DNA of 64,000 nt from Streptomyces triticagri (GCF_003429565.1 NZ_QUAK01000087.1:23309-87308), one strand, 5' to 3'; counted from the first letter of the stretch, positions 45,309-54,287 are shown. Notes: generated by a model from the letters alone, not told the origin. Made by a program: numbers and translations.

Positions 45309-46742
45309 GTGACTGCGAAGCCCCGTATCCCCAACGTCCTGGCCGGCCGCTATGCCTCCGCGGAGCTGGCCGACCTCTGGTCCCCCGAGCAGAAGGTGCG
45401 CCTCGAGCGGCAGCTCTGGCTGGCTGTCCTGCGTGCTCAGAAGGATCTCGGGATCGAGGTGCCGGACGCCGCGCTCGAGGACTACGCCCGGGTGCTCGAC
45501 ACCGTGGACCTCGCCTCGATCGCGGAGCGCGAGAAGGTCACCCGGCACGATGTGAAGGCGCGTATCGAGGAGTTCAACGCCCTCGCCGGGCATGAGCACA
45601 TCCACAAGGGCATGACCTCGCGCGACCTCACGGAGAACGTGGAGCAGCTGCAGGTCCGCCGTTCCCTCGAGCTGGTGCGGGACCGCTCGGTGGCCGTGCT
45701 CGCGCGGCTCGGCAGGCTGGCGGGCGAGTACGGGGAACTGGTGATGGCCGGCCGCTCGCACAATGTCGCGGCCCAGGCCACCACGCTCGGCAAGCGCTTC
45801 GCGACCGCGGCCGACGAGCTGCTTGTCGCGCACGGCCGGATCGAGGAGCTGCTCGGCCGCTATCCGCTGCGCGGCATCAAGGGCCCGGTCGGCACCGCCC
45901 AGGACATGCTCGACCTGCTCGGCGGGGACGCGGCGAAGCTGGCGGACCTGGAGCAGCGGGTGGCGGCGCACCTCGGCTTCGCGCGGTCGTTCACCTCGGT
46001 CGGGCAGGTGTATCCGCGCTCGCTCGATTACGAGGTCGTCACCTCTCTGGTGCAGCTCGCCGGGGCCCCGTCGTCGCTGGCGAAGACGATCCGGCTGATG
46101 GCGGGCCACGAGCTGGTCACCGAGGGCTTCAAGCCCGGCCAGGTCGGCTCCTCGGCGATGCCGCACAAGATGAACACCCGTTCCTGCGAGCGGGTCAACG
46201 GCCTGATGGTGATCCTGCGCGGCTACGCCTCGATGACGGGCGAGCTCGCGGGCGACCAGTGGAACGAGGGCGATGTGTCGTGCTCGGTGGTCCGCCGGGT
46301 CGCGCTGCCGGACGCGTTCTTCGCGCTCGACGGTCTGCTCGAGACGTTCCTGACGGTGCTCGACGAGTTCGGCGCCTTCCCCGCGGTGGTCGCCCGTGAG
46401 CTCGACCGGTATCTGCCGTTCCTCGCCACCACCAAGGTGCTGATGGGTGCGGTGCGCGGCGGCGTCGGCCGCGAGCTCGCGCACGAGGCGATCAAGGAGC
46501 ACGCGGTCGCCTCGGCGCTCGCGATGCGTGAGCAGGGCGCGGAGCGCAACGAGCTGCTCGACCGGCTCGCCGCCGACGAGCGCATCCCGCTCGACCGTGC
46601 GGGTCTCGACGCCCTGATGGCCGACAAGCTGTCCTTCACCGGCGCCGCGGGCGACCAGGTGGCGACGGTGGTGGCCCGCGTCGAGGAGCTGGTGAAGCAC
46701 CATCCGGAGGCCGCCGGTTACGCGCCGGGAGCGATCCTCTGA
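45309..46742 (+). CDS. purB: adenylosuccinate lyase
   Basis: A 477-aa fumarase-superfamily lyase acting twice in purine synthesis, on SAICAR and adenylosuccinate. The superfamily signature is GSSAMPHKMNTRSCE near 280-294; the His-containing GRSHNVAAQATTLGKRF block is near 150. The GTG at 45309 (VTAKPRIPN) is chosen. There is no ribosome site at useful distance but a TAAACT -10-like element at 45295-45300 lies just upstream, so the mRNA may be leaderless; a GTG two codons earlier (45303) is in frame too. The stop is overlapped by the next gene. Confidence 0.95.
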   Translation: MTAKPRIPNVLAGRYASAELADLWSPEQKVRLERQLWLAVLRAQKDLGIEVPDAALEDYARVLDTVDLASIAEREKVTRHDVKARIEEFNALAGHEHIHKGMTSRDLTENVEQLQVRRSLELVRDRSVAVLARLGRLAGEYGELVMAGRSHNVAAQATTLGKRFATAADELLVAHGRIEELLGRYPLRGIKGPVGTAQDMLDLLGGDAAKLADLEQRVAAHLGFARSFTSVGQVYPRSLDYEVVTSLVQLAGAPSSLAKTIRLMAGHELVTEGFKPGQVGSSAMPHKMNTRSCERVNGLMVILRGYASMTGELAGDQWNEGDVSCSVVRRVALPDAFFALDGLLETFLTVLDEFGAFPAVVARELDRYLPFLATTKVLMGAVRGGVGRELAHEAIKEHAVASALAMREQGAERNELLDRLAADERIPLDRAGLDALMADKLSFTGAAGDQVATVVARVEELVKHHPEAAGYAPGAIL

Positions 46743-47287
46743 GCCGGTTCACTCCGCAGGAGCTCGAGTCCGCCCGCGGCCGCATCGTCCCCGATGTGGT
46801 CGCGGGCGGACTGCGTGTGCTGTTCTGCGGCATCAATCCGAGCCTGATGACGGCGGCGACCGGTCACCACTTCGCCCGTCCGGGCAATCGGTTCTGGCCG
46901 GTGCTGCACGCCGCGGGTTTCACCCCGCGCCGGCTGCTCCCGGCCGAGCAGGACGAACTCCTCTCGTACGGTCTGGGCATCACGAATGTGGTGGCGCGGG
47001 CGACGGCACGGGCCGATGAGCTGGCGCCGGACGAGTTCGTTGCCGGTGGCAGCGTGCTCGCCGCCAAGGTGGAGCGGCTGCGGCCGGGGTGGCTCGCGGT
47101 GGTCGGAGTCACGGCGTACCGGGCGGCGTTCGGCGACCGGACGGCGCGGATCGGGCCGCAGCGGGAGCGGATCGGCGGCAGCCGGGTCTGGGTGCTGCCC
47201 AACCCCAGTGGCCTGAACGCCCGTTGGTCGCTCGACGCGATGGCCGAGGAGTACGGGCGGCTGCGGGAGGCGGCCGAGGCGCGCTGA
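46739..47287 (+). CDS. mug: mismatch-specific uracil/thymine DNA glycosylase, probable CTG start
   Basis: A family-2 (MUG/TDG-type) uracil-DNA glycosylase removing uracil or thymine from G mismatches. Motif 1 is GINPSLMTAATGHHFARPGNRFW and motif 2 is LPNPSGLNARW. The shortest plausible start, GTG at 46796, would remove the family's usual lead-in (SRFTPQELESARGRIVPDVVAGG). In frame, the CTG at 46739 overlaps the purB stop as CTGA and has GGGAG 7 nt upstream, giving 182 aa. I prefer that start, though CTG initiation is rare. Confidence 0.85.
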   Translation: MSRFTPQELESARGRIVPDVVAGGLRVLFCGINPSLMTAATGHHFARPGNRFWPVLHAAGFTPRRLLPAEQDELLSYGLGITNVVARATARADELAPDEFVAGGSVLAAKVERLRPGWLAVVGVTAYRAAFGDRTARIGPQRERIGGSRVWVLPNPSGLNARWSLDAMAEEYGRLREAAEAR

Positions 47288-47311
47288 GCGCCGACCCGCG
47301 CCCGGCCCTCC

Positions 47312-48109
47312 TCAGGCGTCCCGGCGCCGGAACGCCCACCAGCCGGCGAGCACCGCGGCCAGGGCCCACAGCGCGCTGATGCCGAGACCCTGCCAGGGCC
47401 CGATGCCGCTGGGCGCGTCCTGGTAGAGGACGACCTGTCCCGCGCGGTCGGGCAGCAGGTCGGCCGCGGTCGACGACATGTCGCCGATCACGAACGACAC
47501 GATCAGTGTGAACGGGATGAGCAGGCCCAGCGTGCCCGCGCCGCTGCGCAGCAGCACCGTGACGCCCGCCGCGAAGAGTGCCATCAGGCCGAGGTAGATG
47601 CCGCCGCCGGTGCAGGCCCGGAGCGCCCCGGGTTCGTCGAGCCCGATGGCGTACTCGCCCATGAAGGCCTGGCCGACGGCGAAGCTCGCGTACGCGGTGA
47701 GGATTCCGGCTGCGATGCCGAGCGCCCCGATCACGGTCATCTTGGACGCGTACAGGAGTCCGCGGCGCGGTACGGCGCTCAGGGAGACCCGCAGTGCGCC
47801 GTCCCGGTACTCGGACGAGACCGCGGTCGCGCCGAAGCAGATGGCTGCGATCTGGGCGAAGTTGAGGGCGTAGAAGGCGTTGAAGAGGAGGTCGGCGCCC
47901 GGGTTGTCGGCCTCGGCCTGGCCGACCGTGGGGAACACGAGGAGGGTGACCGTGAGTGTCACGGCCACGATGCAGACCAGGGAGATCAGGCTGGCCCGCA
48001 CCGATCTGACCTTGATCCACTCGGATCGGATGACGGCGGGTGCTGCCGGACGCGGGGAGGTGGTCGGCTCGGCGGCGGTGGACATGGCGGTGGCGCCTCC
48101 TGGGGTCAT
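47312..48109 (-). CDS. ABC-2 type transporter permease
   Basis: A 265-aa permease with six hydrophobic helices (about 40-62, 78-95, 125-145, 165-185, 195-215, 240-258) of the ABC-2 class. Its start overlaps the ATPase stop as ATGA. An internal ATG at 48085 with AGGAGG 10 nt upstream is an alternative start, shortening the disordered N-terminus by 8 residues. It is divergent from the two-component system that probably controls it. The exported substrate is unknown. Confidence 0.88.
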   Translation of the reverse strand: MTPGGATAMSTAAEPTTSPRPAAPAVIRSEWIKVRSVRASLISLVCIVAVTLTVTLLVFPTVGQAEADNPGADLLFNAFYALNFAQIAAICFGATAVSSEYRDGALRVSLSAVPRRGLLYASKMTVIGALGIAAGILTAYASFAVGQAFMGEYAIGLDEPGALRACTGGGIYLGLMALFAAGVTVLLRSGAGTLGLLIPFTLIVSFVIGDMSSTAADLLPDRAGQVVLYQDAPSGIGPWQGLGISALWALAAVLAGWWAFRRRDA

Positions 48110-49047
48110 GTGCGGGCCTCGCGACGGCCGGCGGTGGCGGGTCGGGCGGCGAACTCCGCGTCGTCCGCGGTGAGCGCGCAGTAGGCCTTCTCCAACGAGC
48201 CCTCTTGGTCGGCGAGTTCGAGTACGGGGACGCCCTCGCGGGCGGCGATCGCGCCGACCTGTTCGGCGCGGACCCCTTCGACGAGCAGCCGTCCGTCGTC
48301 CGCGCGCTCGGTGGGGTGTCCGGCCCGGGTCAGCGCGGCCTCGAGCCGGGAGCTCTCCAGTGCGCGTACGCGTACGCGTGGGTTGCTGTGTGCGTCGATG
48401 AAGTCCCGCATCGGGGTGTCCGCGAGCAGCCGCCCCCGGCCGAGCACGACCAACTGGTCCGCGAAGGTGGCGGTCTCGTTCATCAGATGGCTGGAGACCA
48501 GGACGGTGCGGCCTTCGGCGGCGAGGCGGCGCAGCAGCTCGCGGATCCAGATGATGCCTTCCGGGTCGAGGCCGTTGGACGGTTCGTCGAGCATGACGAC
48601 CTGCGGGTCGCCGAGCAGCGCGGCCGCGATGCCGAGGCGCTGGCGCATGCCGAGCGAGTACGTCCGCACCCGGTGCCGGGCGACCTCGGCGAGTCCCGCC
48701 TCCTCGAGGACCTCGTCCACGCGTGCGGCCGGGATCCGGTTGGCGGTGGCGAGGGCGAGGAGGTGGTTGCGTGCGGTGCGTGACCCGTGTGCCGCACCGG
48801 CGTCGAGCAACGCGCCCACCACACGCAGGGGTTCGGGGATCGACCGGTAGTCCAGGTCACCGACCGTCGCCGTGCCCGAGGTGGGGGTGTCGGTGCCGAG
48901 CACCATGCGCATGGTGGTGGACTTGCCGGCGCCGTTGGGGCCGAGGAACCCGGTGACCTGCCCGGGCCGCACGGTGAACGTCAGGCCGTCCACGGCGCGT
49001 CTGGCCCCGTAGTCCTTGGTGAGGTCCTGTACGTGGATGCTGGTCAT
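48106..49047 (-). CDS. ABC-2 type exporter ATP-binding protein
   Basis: A 313-aa ATPase: Walker A GPNGAGKST (about 38-46), signature YSLGMRQRL near 133, Walker B VVMLDEPSNGLDP near 151, and a C-terminal regulatory extension of about 90 residues. Drug- and bacitracin-type exporters have this form (DrrA-like). I chose ATG 49047 (MTSIHV); an ATG three codons earlier (49056) is possible and neither has a clear ribosome site. The permease follows with overlapping stop/start. Confidence 0.92.
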   Translation of the reverse strand: MTSIHVQDLTKDYGARRAVDGLTFTVRPGQVTGFLGPNGAGKSTTMRMVLGTDTPTSGTATVGDLDYRSIPEPLRVVGALLDAGAAHGSRTARNHLLALATANRIPAARVDEVLEEAGLAEVARHRVRTYSLGMRQRLGIAAALLGDPQVVMLDEPSNGLDPEGIIWIRELLRRLAAEGRTVLVSSHLMNETATFADQLVVLGRGRLLADTPMRDFIDAHSNPRVRVRALESSRLEAALTRAGHPTERADDGRLLVEGVRAEQVGAIAAREGVPVLELADQEGSLEKAYCALTADDAEFAARPATAGRREART

Positions 49048-49156
49048 GGGAATCATGCTGGTGGTCGGGGGCGGCCCGGCACTTCCCCCGCCGGTGGGGT
49101 CCGTCTCCCCCGCCAGGGGGAACTGTCCCGTGGCGGGGCGCTGGCAGGATGGCGGC

Positions 49157-50452
49157 ATGCCCGCACTTCTCGCCCCGCTGACCCGGGCCGTGACCTACAC
49201 ACGCTGGCTGCACATGGTCCTCGGGTCGCTGATCGCGATCATCACCACGTTCGTCTATCCCGGCTGGATCGATCCGACGGCCGGTGACTGGGCGGTCGTT
49301 CCGCTGGTGCCGGTCCCGCTGCTCCTGGTGGCGGCGCTGATCCCGTCGATACGGCTCGCGGAAGGGCTGCAGGCGCAGGTCATGCTGCTGCCCGGTCCGC
49401 ATGCGCGGGTGCGCGGGGGCGGCGCCACCGAGCGGGTGGACGACATCGTGGCGGCCCCGTCGGCCTCCTGGCGGGATCGTGGGCGTACCGCGGTGTGGCT
49501 GGTGCTGCGCCTCGAGGTGGGGTGTGCGGTGGCGGCGGCGACCACCCAGATGCTCGCGATGAGCCTGGATCTCGTCACCGCGGCGACGGGCGCCCCGCCG
49601 AGTCAGGCGGCGGTGCTGCACCTTGAGGGCGGGCACTGGACGTACGGCTTGCTCTCACCCGTACCGGCGATCGTGCTGGTGTATCTGATGGCCGGGGCCG
49701 GTGTACTGATGACGACCGCGGCCCGCCGGCTGCTCGGTCCGTCGCCCGCGGAGCGCCTCGCGGCGCTCGAAGCGCGTACCGAGCTGCTTCTGGAGCGCAA
49801 CCGCATCGCGCGCGAGCTGCACGACTCGATCGGGCACGCGCTGACCGTCGCGGTGGTGCAGGCGGGTGCGGCGCGTGCGGCGGGCAGCTCGGAGTTCACC
49901 GACCGGGCGCTGGACGCGATCGAGGGCACGGGCCGTGCGGCGCTGGAGGATCTGGACCGGGTGCTGCGCGTCCTGCGGGACCCGTCGCCGCCGGCGAGCG
50001 GGCAGCCGACGCTCGCCGACGCGCACGGGCTCCTCGACTCGGCCCGTGCGGCGGGCACCGATGTGCAGGCAGCCATCACGGGGCCGCTCGGCGGGATTCC
50101 TGCCCCGGTCTCGCGCGAGGGGTACCGGATCCTGCAGGAGTCCCTCACCAATGTGCTGCGTCATGCCCGCGGTGCGCCGGTACGGCTCCGCATGACCGTC
50201 GACGACGCCCTCCTGGAGATCGACGTACGCAATCCGCTGCCCGTCCCGTCCGGTGTCCGGGACGTCGGTGCCGGCAGCGGTCTGCGCGGCATCCGCGAGC
50301 GGGCGGCACTGCTCGGCGGCCGCGCGACGGCCGGCCCCGAGGACAGCGAGTGGCGGGTACGTGTGGAGCTGCCGCTCGGCCAGGGCTTGGTGCGGGGCCC
50401 CGTGGGTGCCGGGAGGGATCGCGACCTTGGCCCGGGCGACCCGCCCGGCTAG
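49157..50452 (+). CDS. LuxR-type sensor histidine kinase
   Basis: A 431-aa kinase of the NarL/DesK class. Four or five N-terminal helices (about 15-195) form the sensor; the HisKA_3 dimerisation domain holds the phospho-acceptor His222 in RIARELHDSIGHAL; the HATPase domain carries GSGLRGIRERAALLGG near 378-393. The last 24 residues after VELPL (GQGLVRGPVGAGRDRD...) are unlike any kinase end, and the TAG at 50450 is in the same frame as the MFS remnant that follows, suggesting a rearranged 3' end. It probably controls the divergent ABC exporter through the response regulator at 51327. Confidence 0.88.
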   Translation: MPALLAPLTRAVTYTRWLHMVLGSLIAIITTFVYPGWIDPTAGDWAVVPLVPVPLLLVAALIPSIRLAEGLQAQVMLLPGPHARVRGGGATERVDDIVAAPSASWRDRGRTAVWLVLRLEVGCAVAAATTQMLAMSLDLVTAATGAPPSQAAVLHLEGGHWTYGLLSPVPAIVLVYLMAGAGVLMTTAARRLLGPSPAERLAALEARTELLLERNRIARELHDSIGHALTVAVVQAGAARAAGSSEFTDRALDAIEGTGRAALEDLDRVLRVLRDPSPPASGQPTLADAHGLLDSARAAGTDVQAAITGPLGGIPAPVSREGYRILQESLTNVLRHARGAPVRLRMTVDDALLEIDVRNPLPVPSGVRDVGAGSGLRGIRERAALLGGRATAGPEDSEWRVRVELPLGQGLVRGPVGAGRDRDLGPGDPPG

Positions 50453-51316
50453 TGCCTGTTCGGCGCCGCGTCCCTGCTGGCGGGTCTGGCCCCCACGTTC
50501 GCGTTCCTGGTGATCGCGCGCCTCCTGCAGGGCGCCGGTGAGGCCGTCGCGCTGCCCGCGGCCATGGCCACCATCGTCCTGATGTTCCCCGAAGGGCCGC
50601 GCCGGTCGAGGGCGTTGAGCGTATGGGCGGCGGTGGCCAGCTGTGGCCTCGTCGTCGGATTCGTGCTCTCCGGAGTCGTCACGGCCCATCTGGGCTGGCG
50701 GTGGATCTTCCTGATCTCGGTCCCGTTCATCCTGATCGTGCTGCTGGCAGCCGTCGTCCTGGTCGAGGGGGAACGACCCGTGTCCGAGGACGCCCCGGCG
50801 CTGGACCTTCCCGGCGCACTGGGGATCGGCCCGCTCGGTGCCGGTCTGGCGATGGTGCCGCTCGCGCTCTCGCTGATCGTGTTCTCCATGCTTGTGCCCC
50901 GGCTGCTCGGCCGTTGGGGAGCACGCGCGTGCGTGCTCGCCGGCATCGGGTGCACCGCGGCCGCGATGGCCGCCATCGCGGCCGTCGCGGCTGTGCGGGC
51001 AGACGGTGTGACGATGGTCCCCGCCATGATTCTGCTCGCGGCCGGGATGGCGTTCGGCCTGGTGGGGCTGCAGTACCTCGCGGTCAGCGGCGTGGGTGAG
51101 GACGACGCCGGGACCGCCTCGGGCGTCCAGCGCGCCGCCGACCAACTGGGCGGTGCGACCGGGGTGGCGCTCTTCGTCGGGATCGGGTTCGCTCCGTCCG
51201 TGCACTCCTTCGATCCGTTCCTGGCCGCCACCGTGCCGGCCGCCGTGGGACTTGTGGCCGGTGCGGCAGTGACCTGGCGCATGGTCGTGTGCCCGTCCTC
51301 CTCCCGGGGCCTCTAA
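50453..51316 (+). pseudogene. MFS (DHA2, 14-helix) transporter remnant
   Basis: Frame-intact but incomplete major facilitator sequence. It opens directly after the kinase stop with the third helix (CLFGAASLLAGLAPTF), so helices 1-2 are missing; the segment up to ALDLPGAL (helices 3-6) is followed at once by GIGPLGAGLAMVPL (about helix 9), so about 110-130 residues are deleted inside; the C-terminal part with ASGVQRAADQLGGATGVALF is present. Possible in-frame starts (ATG 50563 and GTGs) have no good ribosome site. Two deletions and no start argue for a decaying gene. Confidence 0.8.
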
Positions 51317-51326
51317 GCTCTCCGAC

Positions 51327-51977
51327 GTGTCGGTGACTGTGCTGCTCGTGGACGATGAGCCTCTCGTACGTGCCGGACTGCGTGCGGTGCTCGAGGCGCA
51401 GGACGGCATCGAGGTGGTGGGCGAGGCCGCGGACGGGGCGTCGGTGGTGCCGATGGTGCGGCAACTGCGGCCCGATGTGGTGGCGATGGATGTGCGGATG
51501 CCGCTGCTCGACGGGATCGAGGCCACCCGCGCGGTGCTGCGGACGGTGTCCGATCCCCCGCGCATCCTGGTGATCACGACCTTCGAGAACGACGAGTACG
51601 TGTACCGGGCGCTGCGGGCGGGCGCCGACGGCTTTCTGCTCAAGCGGTCACGGCCGGAGGAGATCGTGCACGCCGTCCGCCTGGTGGCCCTCGGTGATTC
51701 GCTGCTCTTCCCGGCCGCGGTGCGCTCGCTCGCCGCTGAGTACGGGAACGCCGAGGCCCGCGCGGCCCTCGACCGTGCGGCGCTCACCGAACGAGAGTCG
51801 GCGGTGCTGCGCCTGATGGCGCGGGGCCTGTCCAATGCGGAGATCGCCGCCGAGCTCTTGGTGGGCGGCGAGACGGTCAAGTCGCATGTGAGTTCCGTAC
51901 TGGCGAAGCTGGGGGCACGCGACCGCACCCAGGCGGTGATCGCGGCCTATGAGTCCGGTTTCGTCGCACCGGGCTGA
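51327..51977 (+). CDS. NarL/LuxR-family response regulator
   Basis: A 216-aa response regulator. The receiver domain (3-120) has the acidic pair D9-D10, phospho-acceptor Asp55 (AMDVRMP), the Thr switch (ITTFEN) and Lys in LLKRSRPEE. The C-terminal LuxR helix-turn-helix (about 148-208) has LTERESAVLRLMARGLSNAEIAAEL. It starts with GTG 11 bp after the MFS remnant. It pairs with the histidine kinase at 49157, although the remnant now separates them. Confidence 0.94.
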   Translation: MSVTVLLVDDEPLVRAGLRAVLEAQDGIEVVGEAADGASVVPMVRQLRPDVVAMDVRMPLLDGIEATRAVLRTVSDPPRILVITTFENDEYVYRALRAGADGFLLKRSRPEEIVHAVRLVALGDSLLFPAAVRSLAAEYGNAEARAALDRAALTERESAVLRLMARGLSNAEIAAELLVGGETVKSHVSSVLAKLGARDRTQAVIAAYESGFVAPG

Positions 51978-52071
51978 GGGCCGGGTTCCGTTCGCCGCCA
52001 CCCGGCCCTCGCCCGGGCACCGGGCTACGAGTACGATCCGGCCATCACGCGGACAAGCTGGGAGGACGACC

Positions 52072-53229
52072 TTGGCGGGCCTGACCGGCGGAGATCCCTC
52101 GTTGCTGCGGCGGATCAATTCGGCCGTGGTACTGCATGCGCTGCGCGGCGCCGAGTCCGCGTCGCTGACCGAGATCACCCGCAGCACCGGCCTTTCCCGG
52201 CCGACGGTCGAGGGTGTGGTGGACGGGCTGATGGCGGCCGCGCTGGTGGTGGAGGTGCCCGCCGAGGACGGTACGGCCCGCCGCCAGGGCCGGCCGGCGC
52301 GGCGGTTCCGTTTCCGCGCCGAGGCGGGTCATCTGCTGGGCCTGGAGATCGGTTCGCACCGGGTCGCCGCCGTGGTGTCCGATCTGGACGGACGGGTGGT
52401 CGGCGCGGGGCAGAAGTCCGTGGACGCGACGGCCTCGGCGGACGAGCGGCTCGACCGGCTACGTGCGGCGATCGCCGATGTGCTGCGCAGGACCGGGGTG
52501 TCGCGTGATTCGCTGCGCGCGGTCGGCGCGGGCAGTCCGGGGATCGTGGAGGCCGACGGGACGGTGCGGCTGGGCACGGCGCTGCCCGGCTGGACGGGGT
52601 TGCAGCTGGGCGATCGGCTGCGGCGTTCGTTCGCCTGCCCGGTGCTGGTCGAGAACGACGCCAACGCGGCCGCTGTCGCGGAGCATTGGAAGGGTTCGGC
52701 GCGGGACTGCGACGACGTGGTCTTCGTGCTCGCCGGGCTCAGTCCGGGAGCGGGATCGCTGATCGGCGGCCGGCTGCACCGGGGGTTCGGTGGGGCGGCG
52801 GGCGAGATCGGCGCACTGCATCTGCTCGGCCGTGAGGTGACGCCGGAGACGCTGCTTTCGACGACGGACGAGCCGCTGCATCCGCTGGACGAGCAGGCCG
52901 TGACCGAGGTGTTCGCGCATGCCCGTCAGGGCGACGACCGGGCCGCGGCGGCGGTCGAGCGCTACATCCAGCGCCTGGTGCACGATGTCGCCGCGCTGGT
53001 CCTGGCGCTCGACCCCGAACTCGTGGTGATCGGCGGCTGGGCGGCCGGTCTGGACGGTGTACTGGAGCCGCTGCGGCGGGAGTTGGCGCGATACTGCCTG
53101 CGCAGCCCCCGCGTCACGCTGTCCCTGCTGGGTGAGGCGGCCGTCGCCACGGGGGCGCTGCGGCTTGCGCTCGATCATGTGGAGGAGGAGCTGTTCGCCG
53201 TGGAGGGCACGGTGACGGCGCGGCGCTGA
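52072..53229 (+). CDS. ROK-family transcriptional repressor
   Basis: A 385-aa ROK protein with an N-terminal winged helix (about 10-70: LRRINSAVVLHALRG, LTEITRSTGLSRPTVEGVVDGL) and a sugar-kinase-like domain (from HLLGLEIGSHRVAAV near 86, with ENDANAAAVAEHW near 198). The usual zinc motif with three cysteines after GEIG-H is absent: the sequence reads GEIGALHLLGREVTPETLL. So it is probably a sugar-sensing repressor without kinase activity. The start is TTG at 52072 with GGGAGG at a 6-nt spacing. No sugar-uptake genes are adjacent. Confidence 0.9.
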   Translation: MAGLTGGDPSLLRRINSAVVLHALRGAESASLTEITRSTGLSRPTVEGVVDGLMAAALVVEVPAEDGTARRQGRPARRFRFRAEAGHLLGLEIGSHRVAAVVSDLDGRVVGAGQKSVDATASADERLDRLRAAIADVLRRTGVSRDSLRAVGAGSPGIVEADGTVRLGTALPGWTGLQLGDRLRRSFACPVLVENDANAAAVAEHWKGSARDCDDVVFVLAGLSPGAGSLIGGRLHRGFGGAAGEIGALHLLGREVTPETLLSTTDEPLHPLDEQAVTEVFAHARQGDDRAAAAVERYIQRLVHDVAALVLALDPELVVIGGWAAGLDGVLEPLRRELARYCLRSPRVTLSLLGEAAVATGALRLALDHVEEELFAVEGTVTARR

Positions 53230-53277
53230 GCGGGGCGGCCGTGTGCCGGGAGACGGGCTGGTCGGTCGAGGCCGGGG

Positions 53278-54042
53278 TCAAGAGGCCTGGGCCTGGCGCT
53301 CCGCACCGTGGTGTATCTCGACGTCACCCGTGTCGCCGAAGGTGAGGCGGCAGGTGTCGGCACGGTAGGTGGCCATGGACACGGCTGCGGTACGCCCCTG
53401 GGCGAAGTAGCGGGTGGTGACCAGGAGGACGGGGGCGCCGGGGAGGCGGTCGAGTTCCTTGGCGTCGTCCGCGCGGGCGGAGGCCAGCTCCACCGAGCGG
53501 TCCTCGCCCTCCAGGTCGAGCCGGTGCAGTTCGCGCAGCACGGCGCGCGCACGGGCCGGTCCCGCGGGTGCGTCGATGCCGGAGAGCTCGGGCACGGCGG
53601 ACTCGGTGACGTACAGGAGCTCGGCGGCGACGGGCTGACCGCCGCTGACCCGGGACCTGCGCACCAGGTGCACGGTGCGCGCGGGGTCCTGGTCGAGGAG
53701 GCGTGCGACGGCGACGGGGGCCAGGGTCTGCATGCAGTCGACGGTGCGCCAGTCGTCGTCGTTGCCCGGCCAGTTCTGCCGGGGTGACCCCACGGCGACA
53801 CCCATACGGGGCGGGGCGACGGTGGTGCCGACTCCTCGGCGGCGCTGCAGCCGGCCCTCCAGCTCGAGCTGCTCGAGCGCCTGACGCAGGGTGGCGCGGG
53901 CGACGCCGAATCGGGCTGCGAGGTCACGCTCGTTGGGCAGGATCTCGCCGATCGAGAACTCGGAGTCGAGTGCTTCCCCGATGACGTTCTTGAGGTGCCA
54001 GTACTTCGGCTCCGGCACCGTCTCCAGCTGCGTGGTCCCCAC
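53278..54042 (-). CDS. GntR/HutC-family regulator (DasR-like)
   Basis: A 254-aa GntR regulator: winged helix at about 15-80 (PKYWHLKNVIGEAL, ILPNERDLAARFGVARATLRQALEQLELEGRL, RGVGTTVAP) and a UTRA effector domain (about 105-245). GTG 54042 is chosen because GGAGG is 6 nt upstream. The gene's promoter contains TTGGTC-AA-GACCAA, close to the DasR-type dre palindrome, overlapping the -35, so it is probably autoregulated. The effector may be a phosphorylated amino sugar by analogy. It is convergent with the ROK gene. Confidence 0.9.
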   Translation of the reverse strand: MGTTQLETVPEPKYWHLKNVIGEALDSEFSIGEILPNERDLAARFGVARATLRQALEQLELEGRLQRRRGVGTTVAPPRMGVAVGSPRQNWPGNDDDWRTVDCMQTLAPVAVARLLDQDPARTVHLVRRSRVSGGQPVAAELLYVTESAVPELSGIDAPAGPARARAVLRELHRLDLEGEDRSVELASARADDAKELDRLPGAPVLLVTTRYFAQGRTAAVSMATYRADTCRLTFGDTGDVEIHHGAERQAQAS

Positions 54043-54118
54043 CCTGATCCTCCGCAATCGCCGTGGCCCGGCGGTTTTTCGTGCCCTTGTTTATTAAAGG
54101 TTCCTGCACTATCCGCCG

Positions 54119-54153
54119 ACGATAGGCCGGGCCTCTGACTTGGTCAAGACCAA
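54119..54153 (-). promoter_or_regulatory. promoter and overlapping dre-like operator of the GntR gene
   Basis: On the minus strand, TTGACC (54147-54142) and TATCGT (54124-54119) are spaced by 17 bp. The -35 lies inside the perfect palindrome TTGGTC-N2-GACCAA (54140-54153). Binding by the adjacent GntR would block RNA polymerase. Confidence 0.65.
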
Positions 54154-54260
54154 TCCTGGGTCCGTTACAGAGCGCGGGGCGGGCGTAGCCCGATGTGTTC
54201 ATGAGTTGTTGGTCGAGCGCCGGAACTCGGGCGCCTGGCCCTCGATCGCCGGATTGCCTC

Positions 54261-54287
54261 GACGGGCTGGACGGGCTGGACGGGCTC
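54261..54287. repeat. 9-bp tandem repeat near the end of the sigma factor gene
   Basis: Two exact copies of GACGGGCTG and a third with one change (GACGGGCTC), in the non-coding space between the GntR and sigma factor genes. No role is evident. Confidence 0.75.

Noticed and set aside
49655..51928. 757-aa minus-strand ORF over the kinase, MFS remnant and response regulator
   Set aside because: Low-complexity antisense translation; the plus-strand domains are unambiguous.
53278..54042. Naming the GntR gene dasR
   Set aside because: The domain layout and operator are DasR-like, but the usual amino-sugar neighbours are missing and paralogues exist, so the symbol is withheld.
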